The position numbers and the translations under genes were made by a program. Positions 12,710 to 23,277 of a stretch of 64,000 bases of DNA are shown in pieces. The number at the start of each line of letters is the position of its first letter. Position 1 is the stretch's first letter. Below the pieces are notes generated by a model that worked only from the letters and a program-made list of their open reading frames with translations, was not told the origin of the DNA and ran no database searches. This DNA comes from Lichina pygmaea. Lineage: Eukaryota; Ascomycota; Lichinomycetes; Lichinales; Lichinaceae. The DNA is taken from assembly GCA_963422465.1 (NCBI GenBank), contig OY730169.1:3782001-3846000 (forward strand). The letters are read 5' to 3'.

Positions 12710-14020
12710 AGGTTCTAAAGAAGAAAAAACCTCTCTCAGCACCAGGCCAAGATACTCTACTAAATGGATTTCTAAGAGTACTGGGAGACCTTTTCAACAA
12801 AAGAATTGCTAAGGTTTTGGAGGCTTGCTGGAGACTGGAATACTTCCCAGACAGGTACAAGTCAGCCAAGACAATCTGCCTAAGGAAACCTGGCAAGGGA
12901 TCCTACTGTCAAGCAAAAGCATAGCACTCTATAGCTCTCCTGAATACAATTGGGAAGCTAATAGAAGCTATTGTAGCTGCAAGACTAAGTGAACTAGCTG
13001 AGAAAGAAAATCTCTTGCCAGAAATCCAGATAGGATTCAGAAAAGAAAGATCAACAGAATCAGCACTTTTTCTTCTGACCTCCCAGGTAGAAAAGATCTG
13101 GAAAGAAGGAATGGTTGCTAGTCTTCTCTCTCTAGACATCTCTGGAGCCTATGACAGAGTCTTGCCAGAAGTTCTCAGAAAGATCCTGATTAAGAGAGAG
13201 ATTCCTAAGTGGTTTGTATCCTAGATCTTTTCTTTCACTACTTCATGTACTACCTCTCTGGTGTTTGATAACTCAGAATCCCCCTAGTTCCCTATATACT
13301 GTGGAGTCTCTCAAGGATCACCTTTCTCTCCTATTCTATTTTTTTCTATATCTCAGAACTGCACAATACTGTACACACCCCTGAGAAAGGAGTTTCAGCA
13401 CTTAGTTTTGCAGATAACACTAATCTTCTTGCATTCTCCTCTTCCTTGAAAAGCAACCTTCTCAAGTTGAAGTCTACACATTCCAAATGTCAGGACTGGG
13501 CAAGAAAACATAGTATGAAGTTTGCACCTGAAAAGTATGAACTTCTCTATTTTTCTAAGAAGAAGAAGAGACAATCTTCAGCTCAGTCTAAGACTTGGAG
13601 AAGTGGTACTTCAACCAAAAGAAGAAGTACACATCTTGGGACTTTACTTTGACTCAAAACTTGTCTGGAAAAAACACCAAAAAATCATGCCACAGAAAGT
13701 CTCCAAATATTTCTCAGCTTTATCCAGAACAACCTACTCTACTTGGGGACTACCAGTCCTAGCAGCACATCATGTCTACACTGCTATACTAAGATCTCTT
13801 CTTAGCTATGCAGTAGAAGTCTGGTTCAATCTCCAAAAGAAACTCTCTAATATTATTTCATTATCTACTTTCCAAAATAAATGTATAAGAACTATAGGAG
13901 GTGTCTTTAAAGCCACTCCTATTTTCCTACTTGAATCAGAACTATTTCTACCCCCTCTAGACTTATACTTCAAGCTAAGAACAGCATGTTTTCTTTCATC
14001 TTTCTATTCAAACACACTAC
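12710..14020 (+). pseudogene. LINE ORF2, reverse transcriptase domain
   Basis: This piece continues the LINE after Gypsy copy 1. It begins with the RT N-terminal block (PLSAPGQDTLLNGFLR), then YKSAKTICLRKPGK, a stop near 12922, LLNTIGKLIEAIVAARLS, GFRKERSTESALFLL, SLDISGAYDRVLPEVL, GVSQGSPFSPILFF and the catalytic block FADN at 13407-13418. The second catalytic Asp of the usual F/YADD is Asn, a change that would itself inactivate the enzyme. A thumb-like region and PPLDLYFKLRTACF follow. At least two stops and frame changes are present. Gypsy copy 2 interrupts it at 14021. Confidence 0.85.
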
Positions 14021-14579
14021 TGTTGCGGTCTGTACTGTACTGTCCTATCCGAGTATAGGATTAGGGTGAGAGGTGGAAGGCGGGTTGGTTCTCGCAGGAG
14101 AGGAGTGTCAAGGAGTGCGAAGGGGTTTGGTGGAACGTGGTGGTGGTGACACCTGATCAACAGCTTTGTACAAAAGGATTGTATTGAAGTAGATCTAGTT
14201 GTCTGGATCACAACATGAGTTGAAGACGATTGTTCCATAAGGGAACTATCACTGGACTATATAGTGCTGGCCTGTCAAGACAATCAAGATTGTCTTGACA
14301 GTCTCAACGTCAAGACAGGTGAGATTGTCTTGACAGTCCCACTATGTTATGCACCCTGCGTCAAGACTGGTGAGATTGTCTTGATGCTTCATGCATCCTG
14401 CATCAAGACTGGTGAGATTGTCTTGATGCTTCATGCATGCTGCGTCAAGACTCCTGTGTGTGTCTCAACAGTCACGTGACCCCTTGTTGGTTGGTCACTT
14501 GACTTCCATGGTGTCCTCTTGCCTGGCCCACAGCCTGATTGCCTATAAATGAGTAGCTCCCATCCCCTGGGTCGTAACA
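14021..14579 (-). repeat. left (3') LTR of Gypsy copy 2
   Basis: The 559-bp repeat has the same ends as copy 1 but one fewer 42-bp internal unit, which accounts for the length difference. A TATATAG element lies at 14257-14264. About 30-37 bp downstream on the minus strand is GTCTTCAA, the probable start of the element transcript. A purine-rich tract (minus strand, about 14580-14600) adjoins its inner edge. Confidence 0.93.
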
Positions 14580-14623
14580 CTACCCTCCTCTCCTTCATTC
14601 ATCATCCTGATGAATTCTTGAGT

Positions 14624-14932
14624 ATGTCTGCAAAATCATGTGCCTCTGCTTACCGAAACCAACTGGCAGCCCAGATCTGTGATCATAACTTCATGTCACT
14701 TGCTCTGTGTGACTTCTGTGTTTTGAACCACAAGCCCTGCTTCCAAATATCTGACAACAACAATAAGTTGAAGTGCGCTGAATGCACTTGTTGTGGGAAG
14801 TCCTGTGTGTCACTTTCTTGGGAGTCGCTGAACATGACTTGGGATAACCTTCGTGAGGATTTGGCTGTTGATGAGGCCAAGCGGGATACTCTTGTTGAGC
14901 AGCTTGCTGAACTGCAGGCTTGTGTGTCCTGA
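14624..14932 (+). other. antisense frame in Gypsy copy 2 with a Zn2Cys6-like cysteine cluster
   Basis: On the strand opposite gag-pol, between the end of pol and the left LTR, a 102-codon frame starts at 14624, about 80 bp after the TATAAATGAG box in the LTR. It has cysteines spaced C-x2-C-x6-C-x11-C-x2-C-x6-C (CDFCVLNHKPC, then CAECTCCGKSC), which matches the spacing of fungal Zn(II)2Cys6 DNA-binding clusters. A Leu/Glu/Lys-rich, coiled-coil-like stretch follows (LVEQLAELQ). The matching region of copy 1 (about 6.8-7.3 kb) carries the same protein-like sequence. Spacing and placement are seen; a role as an element-encoded regulator is inference. Confidence 0.5.
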
Positions 14933-17900
14933 AAGTGAAAGGTTCTTGAGGGTGCTGAGGGTTGAGCAAAGAAGAAGCTCCAGTGCCTTGTTGCTGAAAT
15001 GGAGGTGGATGGTGAAGACTTGTCGGTGACAGTCATTGACACGTCCACGCTGCAGGCTGAGCTGTTCAGTCCTGCTTCTGCCGGAACTGCTGCAGGAGGA
15101 GCTGGCAGTTCGCAAGGTTCCTGAGTGGCTCCCAGGTATTTTCCGAGTCTGGGTAGTTTTTCCACTTGACAAGGTATCGCTGACCTTTTCTCTTCAGGAT
15201 TTGTTCAGCCTCAAATTCCTGTTCTTCCTCTGGTTGGTAATGAAACATTTCCTGCAAGGGTGTGCTCTGGTCAGCTAATTTGATCATTGAGATGTGAAAG
15301 TTTGGGTGTACCCAAGCGTCTCTCAGTAGTCACAGTCTGACGTTGACTGGTCTGGTTTTTTCTTTGACTGAAAATAGTCTGACCTTAACATAGTCCAGTT
15401 TCTTTGTTCTTGGTTTCTTCATTCTCCAATTTCTTGTGAGGAGGTAGACTTTATCCCCCTTCTTTAGCTGAGGTGCCATTTTCGATTTCTTGTCCATTTG
15501 ATGTTGCATTTTTTCTGAGGTCTCTTGAAGGTAGTGCCTCATCATTGTGTGCGTTTGTCGTAGGAGCTTGTCGTGTTGGGGTGCTTTCTCCGTGTTTGGT
15601 GAAGCTCTGCTTGGCATCCCGATGTTTGCATGTTGTCCAAAATTGGCAAAAAATAGTGATTCCTTTGTTGAGTCTGATCTGTGCTGGTTGATTGCCAGCT
15701 GTGCCACCAGTAATAACTGTACCTAATTACTGTGGGTCTTGTTGATGTAATGCCGTAAGTAAGTCTCCAGGACTTGGTTTGCTCACTCTGTCTGGCCGTC
15801 AGTTCGTGGGTGATAGGCTGTAGACATTTTGGGTTTTGTTCCCATGGCTGCACTGATTGTCTTCCAGTAGTTGGATGTGAAGAGTTTATCTCTGTCTGTA
15901 ATGATCATGATCAGAACTCTGTGGTCTCTGACCAATCTGTCCAGTAAGAGGTGTCCCAACTGTTCTGCTGTGTGGGTTTCCTTGAATGGTACCACTATTA
16001 GATATTTTGTGAATCTGTCCACTATCACCATAATCAAGTTGTAGGTGATTCCTGTGACTGGGTCTTTGGACTTGGGTAGCTTTGTGATGAAGTCCATCGA
16101 CACGTCTTCCCACAGGCCTCTCGGTATCGTGTTCGGGTGTCCTTCTCCGTATGGCTTATGTCTTCCATGTTTGTTTTTCTGGCATAGTAGACACTTGCTG
16201 ATGTAGTTTGTGACATGTTGTCGGAGGTTAATGACATTGTTCCCTGCCTGTTGGATAAGGTCTGTGGTCTTGGAGATTCCTGGGTGACCATGTGCTGGAT
16301 TGTCATGGTAGTTCCTTATTAGTTCTTCAGTGTCTTCTGCTGTGAGCTTGTTGATCTGTGGTTGAGGCACCAGGTTTCCTTGCTGGTCCTGCTGTAAGAT
16401 TGTTCCTTGGCGTTCATCATCTTCCATGTGGTTTTTTTGTTGGCTTAGTACGTCTGCTCTCCTATTGTCTTGTCCAGGGGTGTACAAGATCTTGAACTTG
16501 TGTTACCCTAGGAGTTCAGCCCATCTGACTTGCCGTCTGTTCAGCTTCTTGGTTGTCGTGAACATTGTCAGATTCTTGTGGTCTGTGAGAATGGTGAGTT
16601 CGGAACTGCTTTCTGTGTACACTCTCCAGTGTTCGAGTGCGTTGACGACTGCCAGTAGCTCTTTATCGTGGGTATCATAGTTTTGTTCCACTTGTGTCAT
16701 TTTTCGTGAGTAGTAGGCAGCTGGGTGCCACTTGCCATCTGCCTGTTGGCATAGACATGCTCCCACTGCCTGATCTGAAGCGTCCATCTTGATTCGTGTC
16801 GGTTGGCCTGTCTTGAAGTTGAGGAGAACTAGTTCCTTAGCGCAAGTGTCCTTGAGCTGTTGGAATGCTTTTTGTTATCTCTCTGTCCACCAGTACTCTA
16901 CATCCTTCTTTGTGAGTTCTGTCAGTGGTGTTGCCATCTGTGAGTAGTTCTTGATGAACTGTCAGTTGAAGTTGGCAAATCCTAGGAAGGCTTGTACTTC
17001 CTTAACTGATGTCGGTGTTGGCCATTGCTGAATCACTTTGATTTTCTCAGGGTCAATCTTGATCCCTTCAATCCCTATGATGTATCTGAGGAATTCAACT
17101 TCTGGTTTGTTGAACTTGTATTTCTTTGGGTTGAGCTTGAGCCCTGCCTCTTGTAGGTATTGTAGAACATCCTTCACATGTTTGGTATGTTCCTGTTGTG
17201 TTTTCAAGTAGACAAGAATGTTGTCCAGGTAGGTGATAGCTGTTTGGTCCAGGTGTGCTCTGATAACATTGTTGACCAAGGCTTGACATGTTGCTGGTGT
17301 GTTCGTGAGTCTGAATAGCATGACCAGATACTTGTAGTGTCTGTATCAGGTTCTGAAAGCTGTCTTCCATTCTTCTCTCTTTTTCATGTGTATCAGGTTG
17401 TATACTCCTTTCAAGTCCAGCTTGGTGAAGATTGTAGCTTGGCTGATCCTGTCTTGCAGTTCATTTGTATTTGGCAACAGATATCAGTTTTTGATGGTAA
17501 TGTTGTTGAGTTTCCTGTAGTCCACGCAAAGTTGAAGACTTCTGTCTTTCTTTGGTGCAAATAGTATTGGGTATCCTGCTGGCGATTGAGATTCTCGAAT
17601 GAAACCCTTTTTCAGGTTTTCCTCCAGGTACTCGCGAAGTACTTGGAGCTCTTTCTCTGATAACTGGTAAATTGGTCCAAATCCTGGCTCTGTCCCTGGT
17701 TGCAACTTGATCTCATGATCCCAAGGTTGGTGCTTAGGCAACACTGCTGTTGTTGTCTCTTCCTGAAAGAGGTTATCATACCCAGGTCAGTACTCTTCAG
17801 GGATCTCCAGAGGGTTAACAACTTCCTCTCTCTTCATCTCTGACTGTTTGGCCACCTGGTTCCGGGGTATGCCTGTCGAGGCAGACCTCTTCTCTTGAGA

Positions 17901-19921
17901 GTTGTCCTTTCTGTCGGTGAGGTTCCACTGAGGACTCCTTCCCTTATCTGTCCACACCTTCTGCGGCTGGTAACAGGTCCGAGCTGCGTTGTTAGTGCAG
18001 TTCCTAAACATGAGTACTCCTGTCTTCCAGTTAACAACTGGGTTGTGCTTCTTTAGCCAAGGCATCCCCAAATAGATATCCTGAGTAGCCAACTTGACAA
18101 TATCAAGGTGGATCCTTTCAGTATGGTGTCTGGTAACCATTTCCATTGGCTGCGTCTTATGGCAGACTAGCTCTGTCTGTCTATTTGCCATCGCGAGCTG
18201 ATAGGGCTGCTGCTTGCGTCTCCTTCCAGTGCTGAGGGTGTCGTAAAGTTGTCTTGAAATGTAGTTTCCACTGGCTCCAGAGTCAACAAGTGCGTATGTC
18301 CATACTGGCGTGTTGGCGTATAGTGACACAGGCAATCACAGGTGCTTTGTGTTGCTAGGGGTCATGTTGTTGAGCTCCTGATGTCGCCCCTTGACAAGAG
18401 AGTTCAGTCTTTTCCTGATTGAAGTGTCTTTCCACTGACTGGGCAATAGGTCCAGCTATTCCCATCAGTCCTGAGGAATCTGTTCATGAATTTGTCTTGC
18501 TGATGCTTGTCACATCCAGGCTTGAGGCAGTACTGCCAATTGTTGACGTAGCAGTTGTGGTTGTTGCCTTGCTGTAGGAACATGAGGTGTTTGTGCCAAT
18601 CATGTGTGTGCCCGGGGAATGCAGTGTGTTGGTGTTTGTCCCAAAGATGGATCTCACACACATCCTTCTCGCAATTGACCCAATGCTTGTGGCCGGTGGC
18701 GTGGTAGGGTGAATGTCCTCTGTACCTTCGTAGTTGTTCGTGGTAGGTGCAGTAGTGCTTTGTGCAAAACCTCCACTGTAGTTCGCCGTGCCGTAGATTT
18801 CGTGGGTCCATGCTGTAAGCATAGCTTCCTTGTGGTATTTCTTCTTTGATAGATGTGGGTTCGTCTCGGTCCCTATCAGAGGTGGTTAAGGGCTCCTGTC
18901 CCTTGTCCTGACCTGTCTGTTCTGGTAGGTCCTTGCCTCCTGATGTTGCCAGTTGGTGGGCTGCTTCCAATGTCTGATCGTAGTTGTCCTATTGTTCGAG
19001 GGATAGCTGAGCCTCTCCTGGTGAGTCCTCTGGCTTGATGACATTCCAGTCTCTGTCAAGCGTATTAAGTTGCTGTCGGTGTACCTTGTTCTTTGAACAA
19101 CAGTCTCTCACCATGTGGCCTAGCTTGCCACAGGCATAGCACTTCAGTGCTTTCCCTTTTTTGTTGTTCCTTCCCTTCGTGAACCTTCCCTTGTGGTGGA
19201 CTGCATCCAGTTCCATGGGTGCATAGCCATATGGGTCATGTGGCGGTGCCTTGTTAGGTGGCTTGTAGTGGTTGCTCATATACCATGCGGGGTGGCTGTA
19301 TCCTCTGTCGTGGTGTTTCTCTATCGCTCGCTCGAATAGTTTGTTATCGATGTTGATTGCTTGTGCGATGAGTTTGTCCAGTGTGTCAACCACTCGTCTG
19401 TTGAAGGTGATTTCATCCTTTATGTTTTCCTTGAGTCTACGTCAGTACATGACTATCAGGGTGTCGTTGTCCCAGTCAGTCAGTACTGAGTATTGTTTGA
19501 ACTGCGTGGTGTACTCTGCAGCTGAGCGTTGTTGTTTGATGTGCTGGATCATTCGTATAGCCACTTTGTCTTTGTTAGATGGTCCAAGGATCCTTTTGAT
19601 CTTGTCCTTGAATCATGTCCATTTTGTCATCCATTCTGTTGTGCTGTCGTGGTCTCTGTTTTCTGAGAGATGTTTGTTGACGTAGGGCTTGATCCATCGA
19701 TAAGCATTGCCTCTCATGTAAGTGGTTGCAAAGAGGGGCCACTTTTCCTTAGGCAGCTTTGTCTCTGGTTGGAATTGAAAGTAGACTTGGAGTTGCATGA
19801 GCCAGTCGTTGACCTTGTTTCTTTCGCTGTAGAACAGGTCTGGCTTGGCGACGCTAATCTTTCCATCTGGGAAGTTGGGGTTGGTTGCTCCTGAGGTACT
19901 CATCCTTGAGGGTCTTCAAAG

Positions 19922-20478
19922 TGTTGCAGTCTGTACTGTACTGTCCTATCCAAGTATAGGATTAGGGTGAGAGGTGGAAGGCAGGTTGGTTCTCGCAGGA
20001 GAGGAGTGTCAAGGAGCGCGAAGGGGTTTGGTGGAATGTGGTGGTGGTGACACCTGATCAACGGCTTCGTACAAAAGGATTGTATTGAAGTAGATCTAGT
20101 TGTCTGGATCACAACATGAGTTGAAGACGATTGTTCCATAAGGGAACTATCGCCAGACTATATAGTGCTGGCCTGTCAAGACAATCAAGATTGTCTTGAC
20201 AGTCTTGACGTCAAGACAGGTGAGATTGTCTTGACAGTCCCACCATGTTATGCACCCTGCGTCAAGACTGGTGAGATTGTCTTGATGCTTCATGCATCCT
20301 GCATCAAGACTGGTGAGATTGTCTCGATGCTTCATGCATGCTGCGTCGAGACTCCTGTGTGTCTCGACAGTCACGTGACCCCTTGTTGGTTGGTCACTTG
20401 ACTTCCATGGTGTCCTCTTGCCTGGCCCGCGGCCTGATTGCCTATAAATGAGTGGCTCCCATCCCCTGGGTTGTAACA
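19922..20478 (-). repeat. right (5') LTR of Gypsy copy 2
   Basis: The 557-bp partner of 14021-14579 differs from it at about 7 sites in the first 160 bp, all transitions. Just inside it, plus-strand gtcttcaa at 19912-19919 marks the predicted primer site, complementary to the presumed 5' end of the element's own transcript. Confidence 0.93.
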
Positions 20479-21289
20479 ACTACCCAACTCTCCTTCTACA
20501 CTTCTCCACAAACTACACAGTCAAATTTCTCTCTATGTTTCTTCTCTCAGAACTACACCAAAGTCTCTGACAACTATTTCTCTAAACTGGAGAACAGTCT
20601 GGCTGGAACAACTAACTACTAACCAAGACTTCTCAAAGAAAAGTCTACAGGAGGTTTTCCACAAAGAATGGGAAGCCAGATGGTAGGTAAGCAGAGGAAA
20701 TTGTTCTGCTATTTGGGACATGTTCACCAGAAGGCCACAGAAGAAAAACCTCAATATCTTCAAAGATTTGAGAAAAGCTGAGTCTAGTCTATTTCTTCAA
20801 ATTCTGTCAGCAAGAATAGGACTGGCCAGTTTTCTTTTCAGAGCAAATGTTCCAGACTTTAACTCCCCTCTATGCACCTGTGGTTTTGGAGAAGAAACAG
20901 CCCAACACATCACTTTTTTCTGTAATAAATTTTCAAACCAAAGACAACAAGTCCAATTCCCTCTACAAGATTTCCCATCTATCTTATTCTCCTCCAAGCT
21001 ACTTCCTAAACTTCTTTTCTGGTTTATGTCTTTGAAAAGACTTGACCAGTTCAACCTAGCCCACCAACTCTCTTTCTAAGCTCTACCAAGTCAACTATTT
21101 ATTTTAACAAATAGCTACATGTACAAATTTCCTTAGCTACTGCATATTCCTCAAGATTTTCTCTAGTCTCTCCCAAGCTCCAGTTTTTATTCCCCCAAAG
21201 GTTTTCTGGAGAAACAAACATGTACCTAGAAGTTCTGCATGGCTCTATAGCTAAATCAGTGTAAGAATAAAATAAAATAAAATAAAATA
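20479..21289 (+). pseudogene. LINE ORF2 C-terminus, 3' UTR and (TAAAA)n tail
   Basis: The last LINE piece encodes a block near 20750-21079 with KDLRKAESSLFLQILSARIG, FRANVPDFN and the C-terminal knuckle CTCGFGEETAQHITFFC. This is the CCHC-like end of Tad/I-type ORF2 proteins, thought to bind RNA. The frame ends at 21079. The 3' UTR runs to a tail of repeated TAAAA units at about 21266-21289. The 45 nt before the tail (21225-21270) are nearly the same as the end of the two SINEs in this window. The mariner target duplication follows immediately. Confidence 0.85.
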
Positions 21290-21347
21290 AATCCCTCGAC
21301 AGATCGCAGCTTGCGTCGCTGCTGAGGGGTGGTACACCAAATACTAG
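21290..21347 (+). pseudogene. Tc1/mariner transposase fossil, last codons (right half)
   Basis: After the LINE tail the plus strand reads IPRQIAACVAAEGWYTKY and a stop at 21345-21347. This matches the usual C-terminus of Tc1-like transposases (IPRR...G.HTKY) and repeats the IPRRI codons found before the LINE, because the LINE duplicated its target there. The transposon's right inverted repeat should lie shortly downstream but I could not identify it with confidence. Confidence 0.82.
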
Positions 21348-22095
21348 TCAGTTTCATCGCTATCTACCACACCGCTATTGGGTCTTATTACTATTGTTAC
21401 AATAGACATACAGTTGTCAGGGCACGTCAGGGTAACCAGTAGCGTCGTGCTAGGCGAGGTCACCCTGCGCCACACATTGCTCAAACTACTCGCACCTAAT
21501 AGTACTACGTAGCTAGCGTACTGCAGAAGACATTGTACGTTACGTAGCACCAGAAACAGACACAGCGTAGCACAGGGATACGTACTGTAAGACTGGACTA
21601 GGAACAGCGATGCAGGTACCGTACAGTACAGTACTACCAGTGAGCACAGCAACAAGTAAGACTTGACACAGCACAAGGTGGTGACTGGGAGCAGCACCGC
21701 TTAGTGATCGGGAGCAGCACTACTCAGAAGCAGATGTGGCATACCGTACAGTATGTGGCGTGATCATGGTATTGTACAAGTATAACTAGAGCTGTTCTAT
21801 CCCCCCCCCCCCCCCCCCCTCCCCTCTCCGCCACAACAAGAGACGGCAAAAAGTCTCAGAGCCGCAGTACTACAAGGTGTACTGCACTGCCTTGTGTCCC
21901 GAGCTTCTGCGTGTTGGGATGTACGGATGTTTGCGTAGTGCTCGAGAGACAAGAGGAGATGGATATAAATACTAGGACAGAGTGCAGTGCAGTGGAGTGG
22001 AGTGGAGTGCAGCGGACTGGAGTAGCGATGTTTCATTCAACGGTCCCAAGTATCCTGTTCTCTGGAGATGTCTCTTTCAGTTCCTCACTCACTCT

Positions 22096-22194
<99 letters not shown>

Positions 22195-23277
22195 CTCATC
22201 CACATCAAACATTCTGATGTACGAGACATACATACAGCAAGTGGACATCAACGACGCATCGCTACTCTTTTTGTTATCAATTTGAAAGTAAGGTTGCTGC
22301 GGACCAGTGGAATTGGTTGCTGAGGAATAAAGTTGGTTCCTGAGAAGTGAGAAGAAGAGTTGGTCGCCGAGAAGAAGAGTCACTTGCTGGATTTGTCATG
22401 GCTCTTGTAGGTAGACAAGCTGCTCCGAAGAAGGTGCAAGCGGGTGCAGGAAGACAAGCTACTGCAGAAAGATGATCGGCTTGCGAAGACGGGCTGTCAC
22501 AGAGGAGGAAGCAGAGGTTTTCAGGACGTCTTTCGACACACCCAGGCACCTGGACTTACATTCGTTCACCTGGTGCCCAAAGAGGAATGGAGATGGCTTG
22601 GATCTGATTGGCCTGGATCCCGTGGAACGTGTCCATGTCGAGTCCCACGGCCCCGGTCAAGAGTCCAGTCGACAGCTCGGTCAACAGTCCGGTCCACAGT
22701 CCAGTCGACAGCTCGTCAACAGTCCACAGCCCAGTCAGACAGTGCAAGAAGAGATGCCCCCAGATGGAAGACCGAGGAGCCAAGGAGACAAAATGGATAC
22801 AAGATGATCCAGGTCATTCCACCGACAGACCAGCCGTTTGATGAAAATTAAACTCTTGATCACCGCCCGCGTCCCCGCGTCCCCGCGTCCCAGAGAGTCG
22901 TCCTCCCGTGCGTGTCGACCAAGGTTGTTCATGATGGCATCCGTCGGGACGTCCACAGATGCAAGATGCCAATGCCCTCCAGCCGCCAAACCCAATTCGT
23001 CCTGATCCCGTTGGCTACCCATACCCCCGTGGCCCCTATTCCAGGGATTCAAAGTTTCCAGTATTAAAAAAAGGTTATGATGTTGGTGTCGATGACAGAC
23101 AGACGGCCTCAAGATGAAATGATAAGATAGATGGCTTAAGATGGGATAGGGGGAAAGAAGGAGGAAGAGAAAGAAGGATGTAGAAGAGGGTGAGAGGAGA
23201 GTCGATAAGGACTGGTAGATCAATGTGTGAAGATGGCCCCCCCCCCCAAAAAAAGACTGGAAACTCCACCGTGGGTA
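21348..23277. other. intergenic DNA with microsatellites
   Basis: No gene is recognised. The region holds a run of 19 C at 21801-21819, a (TC)n tract of about 90 bp at 22099-22191, a short tandem array of CAGTCCAGTCGACAGCTCGG-like units at 22655-22738, CCCCGCGTC repeats near 22868-22890, and 11 C followed by 7 A at 23237-23254. A frame at 22472-22807 has no recognisable domain and overlaps the tandem array. Confidence 0.6.
22099..22191 (+). repeat. (TC)n microsatellite
   Basis: This is an almost uninterrupted run of TC dinucleotides, over 45 units, in intergenic DNA between the mobile-element nest and the STB3-like gene. Such length suggests a hypervariable locus. Confidence 0.95.

Larger units (their letters stand above)
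14021..20478 (-). mobile_element. Ty3/Gypsy chromovirus fossil, copy 2 (broken)
   Basis: A 6.46-kb sibling of copy 1, also on the minus strand, inserted in the LINE just after the RT thumb with a perfect 5-bp target duplication (actac at 14016-14020 and 20479-20483). The LTRs are 14021-14579 and 19922-20478. Parts from right to left are gag (19.6-19.9 kb) and its CCHC knuckle CYACGKLGHMVRDC near 19.1 kb, aspartic protease with VDSGASGNYIS near 18.3 kb, reverse transcriptase (16.9-17.7 kb), RNase H (16.5-16.8 kb), integrase (15.7-16.4 kb) and a chromodomain with [17 protein letters not shown] near 15.1-15.2 kb. The chromodomain places it among chromoviruses. It is better kept than copy 1 but still broken, with somewhat under ten breaks. 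Its intact target duplication and lower LTR divergence suggest it arrived later. Confidence 0.94.
4328..21289 (+). mobile_element. LINE (Tad/I-like non-LTR retrotransposon), 5'-truncated, split by two Gypsy insertions
   Basis: Three pieces on the plus strand make one LINE: 4328-6162, 12710-14020 and 20479-21289. In order they hold the CCHC knuckles of ORF1, an APE-type endonuclease, reverse transcriptase, a C-terminal Cys/His knuckle, a 3' UTR and a (TAAAA)n tail. The element sits in the mariner fossil and is flanked by a 15-bp target duplication, atccctcgacRgatc, at 4313-4327 and about 21290-21304, with one mismatch. The 5' end starts inside ORF1, a usual LINE truncation. There is no room for an RNase H domain between the RT and the C-terminal knuckle. 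The coding strand is A-rich and much lower in GC than host genes. Several stops and frameshifts mean it is inactive. Confidence 0.88.

Noticed and set aside
14270-14480. Regularly spaced repeats resembling a CRISPR array
   Set aside because: The units are tandem 42-bp LTR repeats without unique spacers, in a eukaryotic retroelement.
22472-22841. Overlapping 77-135-codon frames near 22.5-22.8 kb
   Set aside because: They overlap a tandem CAGTCCAGTCGACAG array in several frames and have no recognisable domain.
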